Assembly (NCBI RefSeq): GCF_003351345.1
Contig: NZ_QQTO01000035.1
Coordinates: forward strand, 62,001 to 126,000
Direction of reading: 5' to 3'
DNA from: Allobosea caraganae
GTDB taxonomy: Bacteria; Pseudomonadota; Alphaproteobacteria; Rhizobiales; Beijerinckiaceae
Length of the DNA stretch: 64,000 nt
A program made the translations under genes and the position numbers. The notes beneath the pieces are model-generated. The model did not search any database, had not been told where the DNA came from, and was given only the letters and a program-made list of their open reading frames with translations. This document shows, one piece after another, positions 33,268 to 43,373 of this stretch (position 1 is its first letter; every line of letters starts with the position of its first letter).

Positions 33268-34205
33268 CCATGCCCATTCCGCCGAAAAAAGTGCCCTCGC
33301 TCTGGGCCCGTATCCTCGACAGCGACATCCTCGCGAGCTTCCTGCGCTCGAAGGTGACGATGGTCGCCGCGCTGATCGTGCTGCTGCTCTTCATCGGCGC
33401 CGCCTTCTCGCCCTGGATCGCGCCGACCAACCCGTTCGATCCGGCTTCGGTCTTCCTGGCCGATGCCAACATTCCGCCGGCCTGGCAGGATGGCGGCGAT
33501 CCCCGCTTCATCTTCGGCACCGACGACCAGGGCCGCGACCTCTATTCGGCGATCCTCTACGGCCTGCGCGTCTCGCTCGTCATCGGCGGCCTCGGCGTGC
33601 TGCTGGCGGCGACGATCGGCATCACGCTCGGCCTGCTCGCCGGCTATCTCGGCGGCCGGGTCGACGCGCTGATCATGCGCATCGCCGACGTCCAACTCAC
33701 CTTCCCGGCCATCCTGATCGCGCTTTTGATCGACGGCGTCGTGCGCGGCATCTTCCAGCACGCCTCGCGCGAGGACACCGCGCTCTACGTGCTGGTGATC
33801 TCGATCGGCCTGAGCTTCTGGGTGCAGTATGCCCGCACCATCCGCGGCTCGACCCTGATCGAGCGCAACAAGGACTATGTCCACGCCGCCCGGCTCGTCG
33901 GCCTGCCGGCGCCGCTGATCATGCTGCGCCACGTCCTGCCCAATGTCATCGGCCCGGTGCTGGTCATCCTGACGATCAACCTGGCGCTGGCGGTGATCAC
34001 CGAGGCGACGCTCTCCTTCCTCGGCGTCGGCCTGCCGCCGACCCAGCCCTCGCTGGGAACGCTGATCTCGATCGGCAACCGCTATCTCTTCTCGGGCGAC
34101 TGGTGGATCGTCACCTTCCCGGGCGTGACCTTGGCCATCCTCGTCCTGGCGGTGAACCTGCTCGGCGACTGGCTGCGCGACGCCTTGAATCCGCGGCTGA
34201 GATAG
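33264..34205 (+). CDS. ABC transporter permease, DppC type (system 2)
   Basis: A 313-residue permease. I chose ATG 33264 (MTMPIPPKKVPSLWARI), which has a GGTGGA site and overlaps the stop of the upstream small frame; longer in-frame readings go through the repeat and are rejected. ATG 33270 is an alternative. Family features: first helix MVAALIVLLLFIGAAF, FGTDDQGRDLYSAILYGLRVSL, the coupling loop DYVHAARLVGLPAPLIMLRHVLPNV, and the C-terminal end LGDWLRDALNPRLR. It pairs with the DppB-type permease of system 2. Confidence 0.92.
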   Translation: MTMPIPPKKVPSLWARILDSDILASFLRSKVTMVAALIVLLLFIGAAFSPWIAPTNPFDPASVFLADANIPPAWQDGGDPRFIFGTDDQGRDLYSAILYGLRVSLVIGGLGVLLAATIGITLGLLAGYLGGRVDALIMRIADVQLTFPAILIALLIDGVVRGIFQHASREDTALYVLVISIGLSFWVQYARTIRGSTLIERNKDYVHAARLVGLPAPLIMLRHVLPNVIGPVLVILTINLALAVITEATLSFLGVGLPPTQPSLGTLISIGNRYLFSGDWWIVTFPGVTLAILVLAVNLLGDWLRDALNPRLR

Positions 34206-34341
34206 TGCCTGCGGATTACGCAATTCGCCCTTTTGCCATGCGCTCCGCGCGCATTGGACCCGTGACTCAAGCGCAGGCTGCGCCTAACATTCGCAGCTTC
34301 GCCGGCCCGATCGCGGGCCGCTTTTGGGGAGGCATGTTTCT

Positions 34342-35943
34342 ATGAAACCGCGTTTTCTCGCGCTCGCCGCGGCGCTGATCGGAGTATCGGCGCTGGCTCT
34401 GGGCGTAGCCGAAGCCCGCCCGCTGAAATGGGCTGCCGCAGGCGATGCCCTGACGATCGACCCGCACGGCCAGAACGAGGGCCCGACCACCTCGCTCAAC
34501 CAGCACATGTACGAGAGCCTGACCGAGCGCGACCATGCCGGCAAGCTCGGCCCGCTGCTCGCCACCTCCTGGCGCGTGCTGCCGGACGATCCGACCACCT
34601 GGGAGTTCAAGCTGCAGGACGGCGTCAAGTTCCATGACGGCGCGCCCTTCACCGCCGACGACGTGGTGTTCTCCTATGAGCGCGCCATGCAGCCGACCTC
34701 GGACTTCAAGGGCTACCTGACCTCGATCGAGAAGGTCAGCAAGGTCGACGACCTGACGGTGAGGATCAAGACCAAGGGGCCGAACCCGCTGCTGGTCAAC
34801 AACACCTCCTCGATCCGCATCATGAGCAAGGCCTGGGCGGAGAAGAACAACGCCGTGAAGGCGCAGGACTTCAAGAACAAGGAAGAGAACTTCGCCGTCC
34901 GCAACGCCAACGGCACCGGGCCCTTCGTCCTGGTCTCGCGCGAGGCCGACGTGAAGACGGTGATGAAGCGCAACGACGCCTACTGGAACAAGGCCAAGGT
35001 GCCGCTCGAGATCACCGAGCTCACGCTCGTGCCGATCAAGCAGGACGCGACCCGCATCGCGGCTCTGCTCTCCGGTGAGGTCGACTTCGTCCAGGACGTG
35101 CCGGTGCAGGACATCGCCCGGCTGAAGAACCAGCCCAAGGTGCGCGTCACCTCCGGCCCCGAGAACCGCACCATCTTCTTCGGCATGGACGTCGCCTCCG
35201 CCGACCTCAAGGGCGACGACGTCCAGGGCAAGAACCCCTTCGCCGACAAGCGGGTCCGCCAGGCGCTGAACATGGCGATCAACCGCCCGGCCATCCAGCG
35301 CGTCGTCATGCGCGGTGAATCGGTGCCGACCGGCATCATCATGCCGCCCTTCGTCAACGGCTGGACCAAGGAGCTCGACGCCGCGCCCGCGACCGACGTC
35401 GCCAAGGCGAAGTCGCTGCTCGCGGAGGCCGGCTATCCGAACGGCTTCTCGACCACGCTGCACTGCTCGAACGACCGCTACGTCAATGACGAGGGCATCT
35501 GCCAGGCCGCGGTCGGCATGTTCGGCCAGATCGGCGTCAAGGTGAACCTAGTCTCGCAGTCGAAGTCGATCCACTTCAACCTGATCCAGAAGAACCCGGC
35601 CGAGACCGAGTTCTACCTCGTCGGCTGGGGTGTGCCGACCTACGACAGCGACTACATCTTCTCCTACATGTACCACACGCGGACCGGCTCGCAGGGCAGC
35701 TGGAACGCCACCGGCTACTCCGACAAGGACGTCGACGGCATGATCCAGTCGCTCTCGCGCGAGGTCGACCTGACCAAGCGCAATGCGACCATCGCCAGCC
35801 TGTGGACCAAGCTGAAGGACGAGACGATCTACCTGCCGATCCACCACCAGTCGCTCAGCTACGGCATGAACTCCACGCTCGATATTCCCGTCGACGTGGC
35901 GAACAACCCGAAGCTGAAGATGGTGTCGTTCAAGGGCTCGTAG
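34342..35943 (+). CDS. Peptide/nickel-type ABC transporter substrate-binding protein (system 3)
   Basis: A 533-residue family-5 binding protein. ATG 34342 follows GGGGAGG and opens a signal peptide MKPRFLALAAALIGVSALAL with cleavage near VAEA. Body features: LTIDPHGQNEGPTTSLNQHMY, VKFHDGAPFTADDVVFSYERAM, and CSNDRYVNDEGICQA in the second lobe. It is clearly homologous to the system 2 binding protein. It starts the second, complete transporter set, 136 bases after system 2 ends. Confidence 0.94.
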   Translation: MKPRFLALAAALIGVSALALGVAEARPLKWAAAGDALTIDPHGQNEGPTTSLNQHMYESLTERDHAGKLGPLLATSWRVLPDDPTTWEFKLQDGVKFHDGAPFTADDVVFSYERAMQPTSDFKGYLTSIEKVSKVDDLTVRIKTKGPNPLLVNNTSSIRIMSKAWAEKNNAVKAQDFKNKEENFAVRNANGTGPFVLVSREADVKTVMKRNDAYWNKAKVPLEITELTLVPIKQDATRIAALLSGEVDFVQDVPVQDIARLKNQPKVRVTSGPENRTIFFGMDVASADLKGDDVQGKNPFADKRVRQALNMAINRPAIQRVVMRGESVPTGIIMPPFVNGWTKELDAAPATDVAKAKSLLAEAGYPNGFSTTLHCSNDRYVNDEGICQAAVGMFGQIGVKVNLVSQSKSIHFNLIQKNPAETEFYLVGWGVPTYDSDYIFSYMYHTRTGSQGSWNATGYSDKDVDGMIQSLSREVDLTKRNATIASLWTKLKDETIYLPIHHQSLSYGMNSTLDIPVDVANNPKLKMVSFKGS

Positions 35944-35961
35944 CCCGTCGCGGAGTTCGAT

Positions 35962-35986
35962 CGGGCCGCGTCTCCGGCGCGGCCCG
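35962..35986 (+). terminator. Hairpin after binding-protein gene 3
   Basis: A 9-base-pair GC stem CGGGCCGCG/CGCGGCCCG with a 7-base loop lies 18 bases after the stop codon and before the permease gene. It corresponds to the hairpins of systems 1 and 2. Confidence 0.55.
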
Positions 35987-36014
35987 GTGCGTTTGAAAGG
36001 GGCAAGGACAAGCG

Positions 36015-36992
36015 ATGCTCGCCTATATCCTGCGCTCATTGATGCAGGGGCTGGTGGTGATGCTCGCCGTCGCCTTCATCGCCTTCTCGATGTTCCGGTT
36101 CGTCGGCGATCCGGTCGTCAACATGCTCGGCCAGGAGGCGACCTTGCAGGATCGCGCCGAGCTGACGCAGCGCCTCGGCCTCAACGACCCGGTGCCGCTG
36201 CAATTCGCCCGCTTCGTCGCCGATGCCGCGACCGGCGATTTCGGCATCTCCTACCGCCAGGGCCGCAAGGTCTCCGCGCTGATCATGGAGCGCCTGCCGG
36301 CGACGGTCGAGCTCGCGCTGCTCTCGGCCATCTTCGCCTTCGTCGTGGGCATCGCGCTTGGCGTCTACGCCGCGATCCGGCGCGACGGCTGGATCGCCAA
36401 CCTCGTCATGTCGCTCTCGCTGATCGGCGTCAGCCTGCCGACCTTCCTGATCGGCATCGGGCTGATCTACATCTTCGCCGTCGAGCTGCGCTGGCTGCCC
36501 TCGTTCGGGCGCGGCGACGTCACCCATATCGGCTGGTGGTCGACTGGGCTCTTCACCGTGAGCGGGTTGAAGTCGCTGGTCATGCCGGTGCTGACGCTCG
36601 GCTTCCTCCAGCTCACCTTGATCATGCGCCTCGTCCGCTCCGAGATGCTCGAGGTGATGCGGGCCGATTTCATCCGCTTCGCCCGCGCCCGCGGCATCCC
36701 CGAGCGCCGGATCGAGTTCCGCCACGCGCTGCGCAACACCATGATCCCGGTCATCACCATTGCCGGCCTCCAGCTCGGCGGCGTCATCGCCTTCGCCATC
36801 GTCACCGAGACGGTGTTCCAATGGCCGGGCCTGGGCGCGCTCTTCGTCAACGCGGTGCAGTTCGTCGACGTGCCGGTGATGTCGGCCTATCTGCTCTTCG
36901 TCGCCTTCGTCTTCGTGCTGACCTCGCTGATCGTCGATCTCGTCTATGTCGCACTCGATCCGCGCCTGCGGGTCCAGGCCATGGCGAAGTGA
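36015..36992 (+). CDS. ABC transporter permease, DppB type (system 3)
   Basis: A 325-residue permease beginning MLAYILRSLMQGLVVMLAVAFIAFSMFRFVGDPV, near-parallel to the system 2 permease. Other shared segments are SLIGVSLPTFLIGIGLIYIF, LPSFGRGDV and the coupling loop FIRFARARGIPERRIEFRHALRNTMIPVI. About six membrane helices. An AAGGACAAG ribosome site precedes the start. The DppC-type gene follows after 7 bases. Confidence 0.94.
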   Translation: MLAYILRSLMQGLVVMLAVAFIAFSMFRFVGDPVVNMLGQEATLQDRAELTQRLGLNDPVPLQFARFVADAATGDFGISYRQGRKVSALIMERLPATVELALLSAIFAFVVGIALGVYAAIRRDGWIANLVMSLSLIGVSLPTFLIGIGLIYIFAVELRWLPSFGRGDVTHIGWWSTGLFTVSGLKSLVMPVLTLGFLQLTLIMRLVRSEMLEVMRADFIRFARARGIPERRIEFRHALRNTMIPVITIAGLQLGGVIAFAIVTETVFQWPGLGALFVNAVQFVDVPVMSAYLLFVAFVFVLTSLIVDLVYVALDPRLRVQAMAK

Positions 36993-36999
36993 GGCGGCG

Positions 37000-37947
37000 A
37001 TGACCAGCGAACCGCTCAACGCCCCGCGAAAACCCGGCCGCCTCGCGCAGCTCTGGGATTCCGACCTCGCCTATTCCTTCCGCTCCTCGCCGGTCACCGT
37101 CGTCGCGACCGTGATGGCGCTGCTGCTCGTGCTGGCCGCCGTCGCCGCCCCGCTGATCGCGCCCTACGATCCGTTCGATCCCGCCTCGCTCGATCTCTCC
37201 GACGGCTTCTCCAAGCCGATGGAGCCCAACGAGATCACCGGCAAGGTCTTCTGGCTCGGCTCGGACGCGCAGGGCCGCGACATCTTCTCGGCCATCCTGT
37301 ACGGCTCGCGCGTCTCGCTGATCGTCGGCGCGGCCTCGGTGCTGTTCTCGCTCGTGCTCGGCGTCGGCCTTGGCCTCGTTGCCGGCTATGTCGGCGGCCG
37401 CACCGAGGCGCTGATCATGCGCGTCGCCGACGTCCAGCTCTCCTTCCCGGCGATCCTGGTGGCGCTGCTGGTCTTCGGCGTGGCGCGCGGGCTGATCCCG
37501 CCGGCCCTGCAGGAGCGGATGACCCTGCTCGTGCTCGTCATCGCCATCGGCCTGTCGAACTGGGCGCAATATGCCCGCACCGTGCGCGGCTCGACGCTCA
37601 TCGAGAAGAACAAGGTCTATGTCGACGCCGCCCGGCTGATCGGGCTCAAGGCCTGGCCGGTCATGCTCAAGCACGTCCTGCCCAACGTCGCCGGCCCCGT
37701 GCTGGTCATCGCCACGATCAACCTGGCGCTCGCCGTGATCGAGGAGGCGACGCTCTCCTTCCTCGGCGTCGGCATGCCGCCGACCCAGCCGTCGCTGGGC
37801 ACGCTGATCCGCTTCGGCCAGCAATACCTGTTCTCGGGCGAATGGTGGATCCTGCTCTTCCCGAGCTTGGTCCTGATCCTGCTTGCCCTCTCGATCAACC
37901 TGTTCGGCGATTGGCTGCGCGACGCGCTCAATCCGAAGCTGAGGTGA
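37000..37947 (+). CDS. ABC transporter permease, DppC type (system 3)
   Basis: A 315-residue permease; ATG 37000 follows the AGGCGG site at the end of the upstream gene and gives MTSEPLNAPRKPGRLAQL. Family features: LGSDAQGRDIFSAILYGSRVSL, VADVQLSFPAILVALL, the coupling loop VYVDAARLIGLKAWPVMLKHVLPNV, and the end FGDWLRDALNPKLR. The ATPase genes follow after 55 bases. Confidence 0.94.
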   Translation: MTSEPLNAPRKPGRLAQLWDSDLAYSFRSSPVTVVATVMALLLVLAAVAAPLIAPYDPFDPASLDLSDGFSKPMEPNEITGKVFWLGSDAQGRDIFSAILYGSRVSLIVGAASVLFSLVLGVGLGLVAGYVGGRTEALIMRVADVQLSFPAILVALLVFGVARGLIPPALQERMTLLVLVIAIGLSNWAQYARTVRGSTLIEKNKVYVDAARLIGLKAWPVMLKHVLPNVAGPVLVIATINLALAVIEEATLSFLGVGMPPTQPSLGTLIRFGQQYLFSGEWWILLFPSLVLILLALSINLFGDWLRDALNPKLR

Positions 37948-38002
37948 GTTACGTGATTTTGCACTGTTCCGCGTCCCAAAGTTCCGCGTCCATGGAGACA
38001 AG

Positions 38003-39000
38003 ATGACCGTCCCCGTTCTTTCCGTCCGCGACCTGACGGTCGAATTCGTGACGCGGCGCGGCACCTTGCGCGCGCTCGACAAGATCTCCTTCGACATTGC
38101 CCGCGGCGAGGTGCTCGGCGTGGTCGGCGAATCCGGCGCCGGCAAGTCGGTCACCGGTTCGGCCATCATCGGCCTGATCGATCCACCCGGCCGCATCGCC
38201 GGCGGCGAGGTCGTGCTCTCCGGCGAGCGCGTCGACAACCTGCCGCCCGAGCAGATGCGCAAGGTCCGCGGCAAGCGCATCGGCATGATCTTCCAGGACC
38301 CTCTGACCAGCCTGAACCCGCTCTACCGCGTTGGCGAGCAGCTGATCGAGACGATCCAGACCCATACCGACCTGAATGCGGCCGATGCCCGCAAGCGCGC
38401 CATCGCGCTGCTCGACGAGGTCGGCATTCCCGCCCCGGAGCGGCGCATCGACGGCTATCCGCACGAGTTCTCCGGCGGCATGCGCCAGCGCGTCGTCATC
38501 GCGCTCGCGCTCTGCGCCGAGCCGGAATTCATCATCGCCGACGAGCCGACCACCGCCCTCGACGTCTCCGTGCAGGCGCAGATCATCGCGCTGATCAAGC
38601 GGCTCTGCTCGGAGCGCGGCACCTCGGTCATGCTCGTCACCCACGACATGGGCGTGATCGCCGAGACGGCCGACCGCGTCGCGGTGATGTATGCCGGCCG
38701 CATCGCGGAGATCGGTCCGGTGCGCGAGGTGGTCAAGGAGCCGCTTCACCCCTATGCCAAGGGCCTGATGGGCGCGATCCCCTCGCTGGAAGGCGATATC
38801 GACCGTCTCGTGCAGATTCCCGGCTCGATGCCGCGCCTCTCCAGCATTCCCAAGGGCTGCGCCTTCAATCCGCGCTGCGAGAAGGTCTTCGCGCGCTGCC
38901 ATGTCGAGCGCCCCGAACTGATCCAGGTCGGCGACCGCAAGGTCGCCTGCCATCTCTACGACCAGCCCCAAGCCTTACCGACCAACGCGGAGATCGCGGC

Positions 39001-39004
<4 letters not shown>
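38003..39004 (+). CDS. ABC transporter ATP-binding protein, DppD/OppD type (system 3)
   Basis: A 333-residue ATPase. Walker A GESGAGKS, Q-loop MIFQDPLTSLNPLYRVGEQL, signature FSGGMRQRV, Walker B FIIADEPTTALD and switch THD are all present. The C-terminal oligopeptide extension with conserved Cys (GCAFNPRCEKVFARC, then VACHL) is complete, as in DppD proteins known to carry an iron-sulfur cluster. A GGAGA site precedes the ATG. Its stop overlaps the next gene's GTG (GTGA). It may also energise system 2, which lacks ATPases. Confidence 0.95.
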
Positions 39005-39993
<989 letters not shown>

Positions 39994-39996
39994 CGC

Positions 39997-41274
39997 TTAC
40001 TTCCCGGCGGGCGTCGGCCCGCCGGCCTTGGGCCGGGTATGGCTCGGCGTCGTGGCCGATTTCGGCGAGAGCGGCGCCAGCGGCCGGTCGGTCTTGTGCT
40101 GGCCGCGCGCGACGGCGGTGAACAGCATCGCCACTGCGACCAGCGTCATCAGCCACCAGGGCTGCAAGGTCGCGAAGCCGAGCGCGGTCAGCGCGAAGCC
40201 GGTCGTATAGGCCGCTGCGACGCCGGCCGCGAGCGCGCCGGGCATGTAGACCGTCGCCTTGATCGCAAAGTAGAGGCAGATCGAGGCGGCGGCCGCGCCG
40301 ACGATGCCGAGCTCGTACCACGCTTCGAACAGCAGGGTCGTCGGGGTCGCCTGCGGCAGCAGGCCGTTCAGCCGGCTGCTCAGCACGGTGTCGAGGCCAT
40401 GGCCGGTGATGAAGCGGATCGGCTCGGTGCCGACGAGGTCGGCCCAGATCCCCAGCGCCTGATGCAGGGCGCTGGTGTCGCTCGGCAGCATCGAGACCAG
40501 CGGCAGCAGCAGGAAGGGCAGGAGCGGCGCGAACAGCATGAGCCCGGCCACGATCGCGGCGATGACCGGCGCCGCGGCGTCGCGATTGGCGTAGACCGCT
40601 CCGAAGGCGACCGCGCCGCAGATCATTGCGACCGCCTCGCCGGTCTCGAAGCGGGTGAGCGCGAGCAGACCGACCACCAGCGCCAGCGCCAGCGCGCTCA
40701 GGCCGCGGTTGCGCGAGACCAGCCAGGCCAGCGCCGGCCATGAGGTGATCAGCACGACGCTGACGCCGCGCTCCACGCTGCCGGTCGCAACAGCCGCATC
40801 GCTCTCGCGCAGCCAGCCCGTCATGAACAGCACCAGCGCGAAGAGGCCGGCAAGCGCGGTGCCGATCGCGATCAGGTTGAGGTTCGAGGCGCGCATCCGG
40901 TCGGGCAGCGCGGCGGCGCCGCAGAAGCCGAGCGCGATCGCCAGCATCAGGTTGCCGGCCTTCTCAGCTGCGGCCGAAGCGTCGGGGCTCCAGGTCAGCG
41001 ACAGCGCCGACCAGGCGACGACGCCGAGCAGGATCATGCCCGGCCGGGTCAGCAGGGATTCCTTCAGCTTCTGGCTGAACCAGCTGCGCTCCTCGATCAG
41101 CGAGGAGATCACCAGCAACGCGACGCCGATCGGCGTCAGCACCACCGCGGCGCGGCGCGACACGAGCGAGGCCATCGGCAGCGCCAGCGTGAGCGTGGCG
41201 AAGCCGATGCGGCGCAGCAGCAAAGCTGCGTCCGTGGCGGGGTCGAGCGGGGCGTTGACGTTACGGCGGATCAT
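39997..41274 (-). CDS. O-antigen ligase/polymerase-like multi-pass membrane protein
   Basis: A 425-residue protein with about ten to twelve hydrophobic segments. I chose the ATG at 41274 (MIRRNVNAPLD) over a TTG 9 bases earlier. LSLTWSPDASAAAEKAGNLML early on, and GHGLDTV followed by LLFEAWYELGIVGAAAAS late, fit the WaaL/Wzy O-antigen ligase family, whose periplasmic loop carries a catalytic His in such a GHG-type motif. The basic C-terminal tail is cytoplasmic. No glycosyltransferase or polysaccharide gene is nearby, so its glycan substrate is unknown. It is convergent with the system 3 ATPase gene, only 3 bases apart. Confidence 0.82.
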   Translation of the reverse strand: MIRRNVNAPLDPATDAALLLRRIGFATLTLALPMASLVSRRAAVVLTPIGVALLVISSLIEERSWFSQKLKESLLTRPGMILLGVVAWSALSLTWSPDASAAAEKAGNLMLAIALGFCGAAALPDRMRASNLNLIAIGTALAGLFALVLFMTGWLRESDAAVATGSVERGVSVVLITSWPALAWLVSRNRGLSALALALVVGLLALTRFETGEAVAMICGAVAFGAVYANRDAAAPVIAAIVAGLMLFAPLLPFLLLPLVSMLPSDTSALHQALGIWADLVGTEPIRFITGHGLDTVLSSRLNGLLPQATPTTLLFEAWYELGIVGAAAASICLYFAIKATVYMPGALAAGVAAAYTTGFALTALGFATLQPWWLMTLVAVAMLFTAVARGQHKTDRPLAPLSPKSATTPSHTRPKAGGPTPAGK

Positions 41275-41471
41275 CAATGGCAACCGGGCACGGGCCGCCG
41301 CCGGTCGACACGCCGGAGATCAGCCCCGGATCACAATAGCTTGCGCGGGCCGTCCGGACTGTAGGTGCGGCGCAACACTATGCCGGCAACTCGTCCGGCA
41401 GCCTGCGATCAAAACTGCGTGCGTCACGAAAGCGCGCTGGCCGAAACTGCGCTTTCGTGGGAGGAATGGCG

Positions 41472-41981
41472 ATGCTTGCAGCCATCGTCTATCCATCCGG
41501 CTTTCCGATCGATGATTTCATGGCTGGGCTGGCCAGCGCCATGAAGCGGCGCGGCCTGCGGCTCGCCGGCGTGATCCAGCGCAACAGCGAGGATTGCGGC
41601 GAGGGCTGCCTCTCGATGTCGCTGGAGGAGCTCGCCAGCGGCCGCCATTTCCCGATCAGCGAGGATCGCGGTGCCAGTTCGGAAGGTTGCCGGCTCGATG
41701 CCAGCGGTCTGGCTGCGGCGGGCGGCGCGATTGCGGAAGCCCTGGCGGGAGAGCTCGACCTCGTCATCGTCAACAAGTTCGGCCGCCAGGAAATGCTCGG
41801 GCAGGGCCTGCGCCAGGAGATCGCCGCCGCCGCTATGGCCGGCCTGCCGGTGCTGACGGCCGTGCGCGAGGACTTCGTCCCGGCCTGGCGCGAGTTCGCG
41901 GGCGACGATTGGGTGCTCCTGTCGCCGGACGAGGCGGCCATCGAGGGCTGGGCCGCGGCTCGGCTTGGCGTCGCGGCCTGA
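41472..41981 (+). CDS. DUF2478 family protein, molybdenum-cofactor associated
   Basis: A 169-residue protein. ATG 41472 has a GGAGG site 7 bases upstream; ATG 41466 is an alternative. The opening LAAIVYPSGFPIDDFMAGLASAMKRRG and the later LDLVIVNKFGRQEMLGQGLRQEI are characteristic of DUF2478, a P-loop-NTPase-related fold often found next to molybdenum uptake and cofactor genes. A true Walker A lysine motif is not evident. It is followed after 11 bases by mobA, supporting a role in molybdenum cofactor handling. Confidence 0.8.
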   Translation: MLAAIVYPSGFPIDDFMAGLASAMKRRGLRLAGVIQRNSEDCGEGCLSMSLEELASGRHFPISEDRGASSEGCRLDASGLAAAGGAIAEALAGELDLVIVNKFGRQEMLGQGLRQEIAAAAMAGLPVLTAVREDFVPAWREFAGDDWVLLSPDEAAIEGWAAARLGVAA

Positions 41982-41992
41982 TCGCCCCCGGC

Positions 41993-42613
41993 ATGACCCC
42001 GCCCACCCTCGGCCTGCTCCTTGCCGGCGGCCTCGCGCGGCGGATGGGCGGTGGCGACAAGCCGTTGCGGCTCATCGCCGGGCGCAGCATCCTTGCCCAT
42101 GTCGTCGAGCGGCTTCGGCCGCAATGCCACGGGCTCCTGCTCAACGCCAATGGCGATCCCGCCCGCTTCGCCGAATACGGCCTGCCTGTGGTCGCCGATA
42201 GCGTGCCGGATTTCGCCGGGCCGCTTGCCGGCATCCTGGCGGGGCTCGACTGGCTGGCGGCGAACCGCTCCGATCTCGCCTGGATGGCCAGCATCGCCGC
42301 CGACACGCCCTTCATCCCGCGCGATCTCGTCGCGCGGCTGCATGGGGCGCGGCAGGCCGCTGGCGTGCCGCTCGCCTGCGCCGCCTCGGGCGGCTGGACG
42401 CATCCGGTCATTGGCCTCTGGCCGGTCGCGCTGCGAGAGGACCTGCGCCTCGCATTGACTGTCGAAGGCGAGCGCAAGATCGACCGCTGGACCGCCCGCC
42501 ACGGCGCGGCCGAGGTCGAGTGGCCGATAGAGCCGGTCGATCCCTTCTTCAACGCCAATCGGCCTGACGACCTCGCCGAGGCCGAACGGCTCCACGGTCT
42601 TCTGCGGGATTGA
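41993..42613 (+). CDS. mobA: Molybdenum cofactor guanylyltransferase
   Basis: A 206-residue nucleotidyltransferase that attaches GMP from GTP to molybdopterin. ATG 41993 gives MTPPTLGLLLAGGLARRMGGGDKPL with the LAGGxxxRMGxxDK signature. VVADSVPDFAGPLAGILAGLDW, the metal Asp in IAADTPFIP, and FFNANRPDDLAEAE at the end are typical MobA. Cotranscribed with the DUF2478 gene. Its usual partner mobB is 3.3 kb downstream, so the pathway genes are split. Confidence 0.95.
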   Translation: MTPPTLGLLLAGGLARRMGGGDKPLRLIAGRSILAHVVERLRPQCHGLLLNANGDPARFAEYGLPVVADSVPDFAGPLAGILAGLDWLAANRSDLAWMASIAADTPFIPRDLVARLHGARQAAGVPLACAASGGWTHPVIGLWPVALREDLRLALTVEGERKIDRWTARHGAAEVEWPIEPVDPFFNANRPDDLAEAERLHGLLRD

Positions 42614-42635
42614 ATCCGCTCCTGGGGCCGGCGTC

Positions 42636-43037
42636 TCAGCCCTCCAGCAGGGCCTTGAGCCGCCTGAGGTCGCTCATCACCCAGTCGGCATCGCCGGCGA
42701 ACGCGTCATCGCTCATCTCCGGCCGCTTGTAGAGCGTGAACACCACCTCGCTGCCGCTGCCATTGGCGACGGCGCGCATCGGGTTGTGCATCGCCGCCCC
42801 CGTTTCGGGGATGACGGCATGGTCGAGCACGCCATAGGGGTTGGGCTCGCTGAACAGGATGCGCATCGGCCCCATCGGCGTCTCCGCCAGCCAGGTCATG
42901 CCCTCGACATGCTTGAAGCTGTGGCCGAGGCCTTCAGCCCATTTCGGGAAATTGCGCGGCTCGGCCAGGAAGCCATAGACCTCCTCGATCGGCCGCTCGA
43001 TCGCGATGCCGAGATGGCGCGCTGTCTGGACGGTCAT
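42636..43037 (-). CDS. SRPBCC (START-like) domain protein
   Basis: A 133-residue protein of the polyketide cyclase/SRPBCC fold. IAIERPIEEVYGFLAEPRNFPKWAEGL is the normal N-terminal strand-helix unit, and the C-terminal MSDDAFAGDADWVMSDLRRLKALLEG is the long closing helix. Such proteins bind hydrophobic ligands; no specific function can be given. It stands alone, convergent with mobA. Confidence 0.85.
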   Translation of the reverse strand: MTVQTARHLGIAIERPIEEVYGFLAEPRNFPKWAEGLGHSFKHVEGMTWLAETPMGPMRILFSEPNPYGVLDHAVIPETGAAMHNPMRAVANGSGSEVVFTLYKRPEMSDDAFAGDADWVMSDLRRLKALLEG

Positions 43038-43373
43038 GGCACAAGTCTCCGGCTACGATGGCAGAGTTAGAACATAAAGTGAACATAAGCAAGTGGCGGG
43101 AAGTGAGGCTGGCCCATCGGAGCGCGCTCTTTCCTTCTCCCCCTGCGGGAGAAGGTGCCCCGCAGGGGCGGATGAGGGGTCGCGCTGTCCTCTCCGATGA
43201 CTGAGTCTGCCATCCGCTGACATTGTTATCGTTGCGCGACCCCTCATCCGTCAGCGCTTCGCGCCTTCCCTTCTCCCGCAGGAGGAGAAGGGAAGGCGCG
43301 CACCTCTCTGTCATTCGGTTGTCGTCTAAGCGCCGGTGAGTAGGACGAGCTGTCGGTAGGGAAGCGGGGCGGG
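43038..43373. other. Intergenic region between SRPBCC and OmpA-domain genes
   Basis: A 336-base divergent gap. Most of it is the mirrored repeat at 43133-43292. The AT-rich piece GAACATAAAGTGAACATAAG at 43070-43090 contains a direct repeat of GAACATAA and probably belongs to the SRPBCC promoter. A GC-rich ribosome site region precedes the OmpA-domain gene. No gene seen. Confidence 0.6.
43133..43292. repeat. Mirrored repeat, family B copy 2 (divergent)
   Basis: About 160 bases. Arms are variants of the family: CCTTCTCCCCCTGCGGGAGA and CTTCTCCCGCAGGAGGAGAA, with inner CGGATGAGGGGTCGCG and CGCGACCCCTCATCCG. The centre is unrelated to the other copies. It covers half of a divergent promoter gap. 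Confidence 0.8.

Noticed and set aside
36015..36992. Recent duplication of system 2 and 3 permeases
   Set aside because: They are related but differ along their whole length, so the duplication is old, not a recent copy or an assembly artefact.
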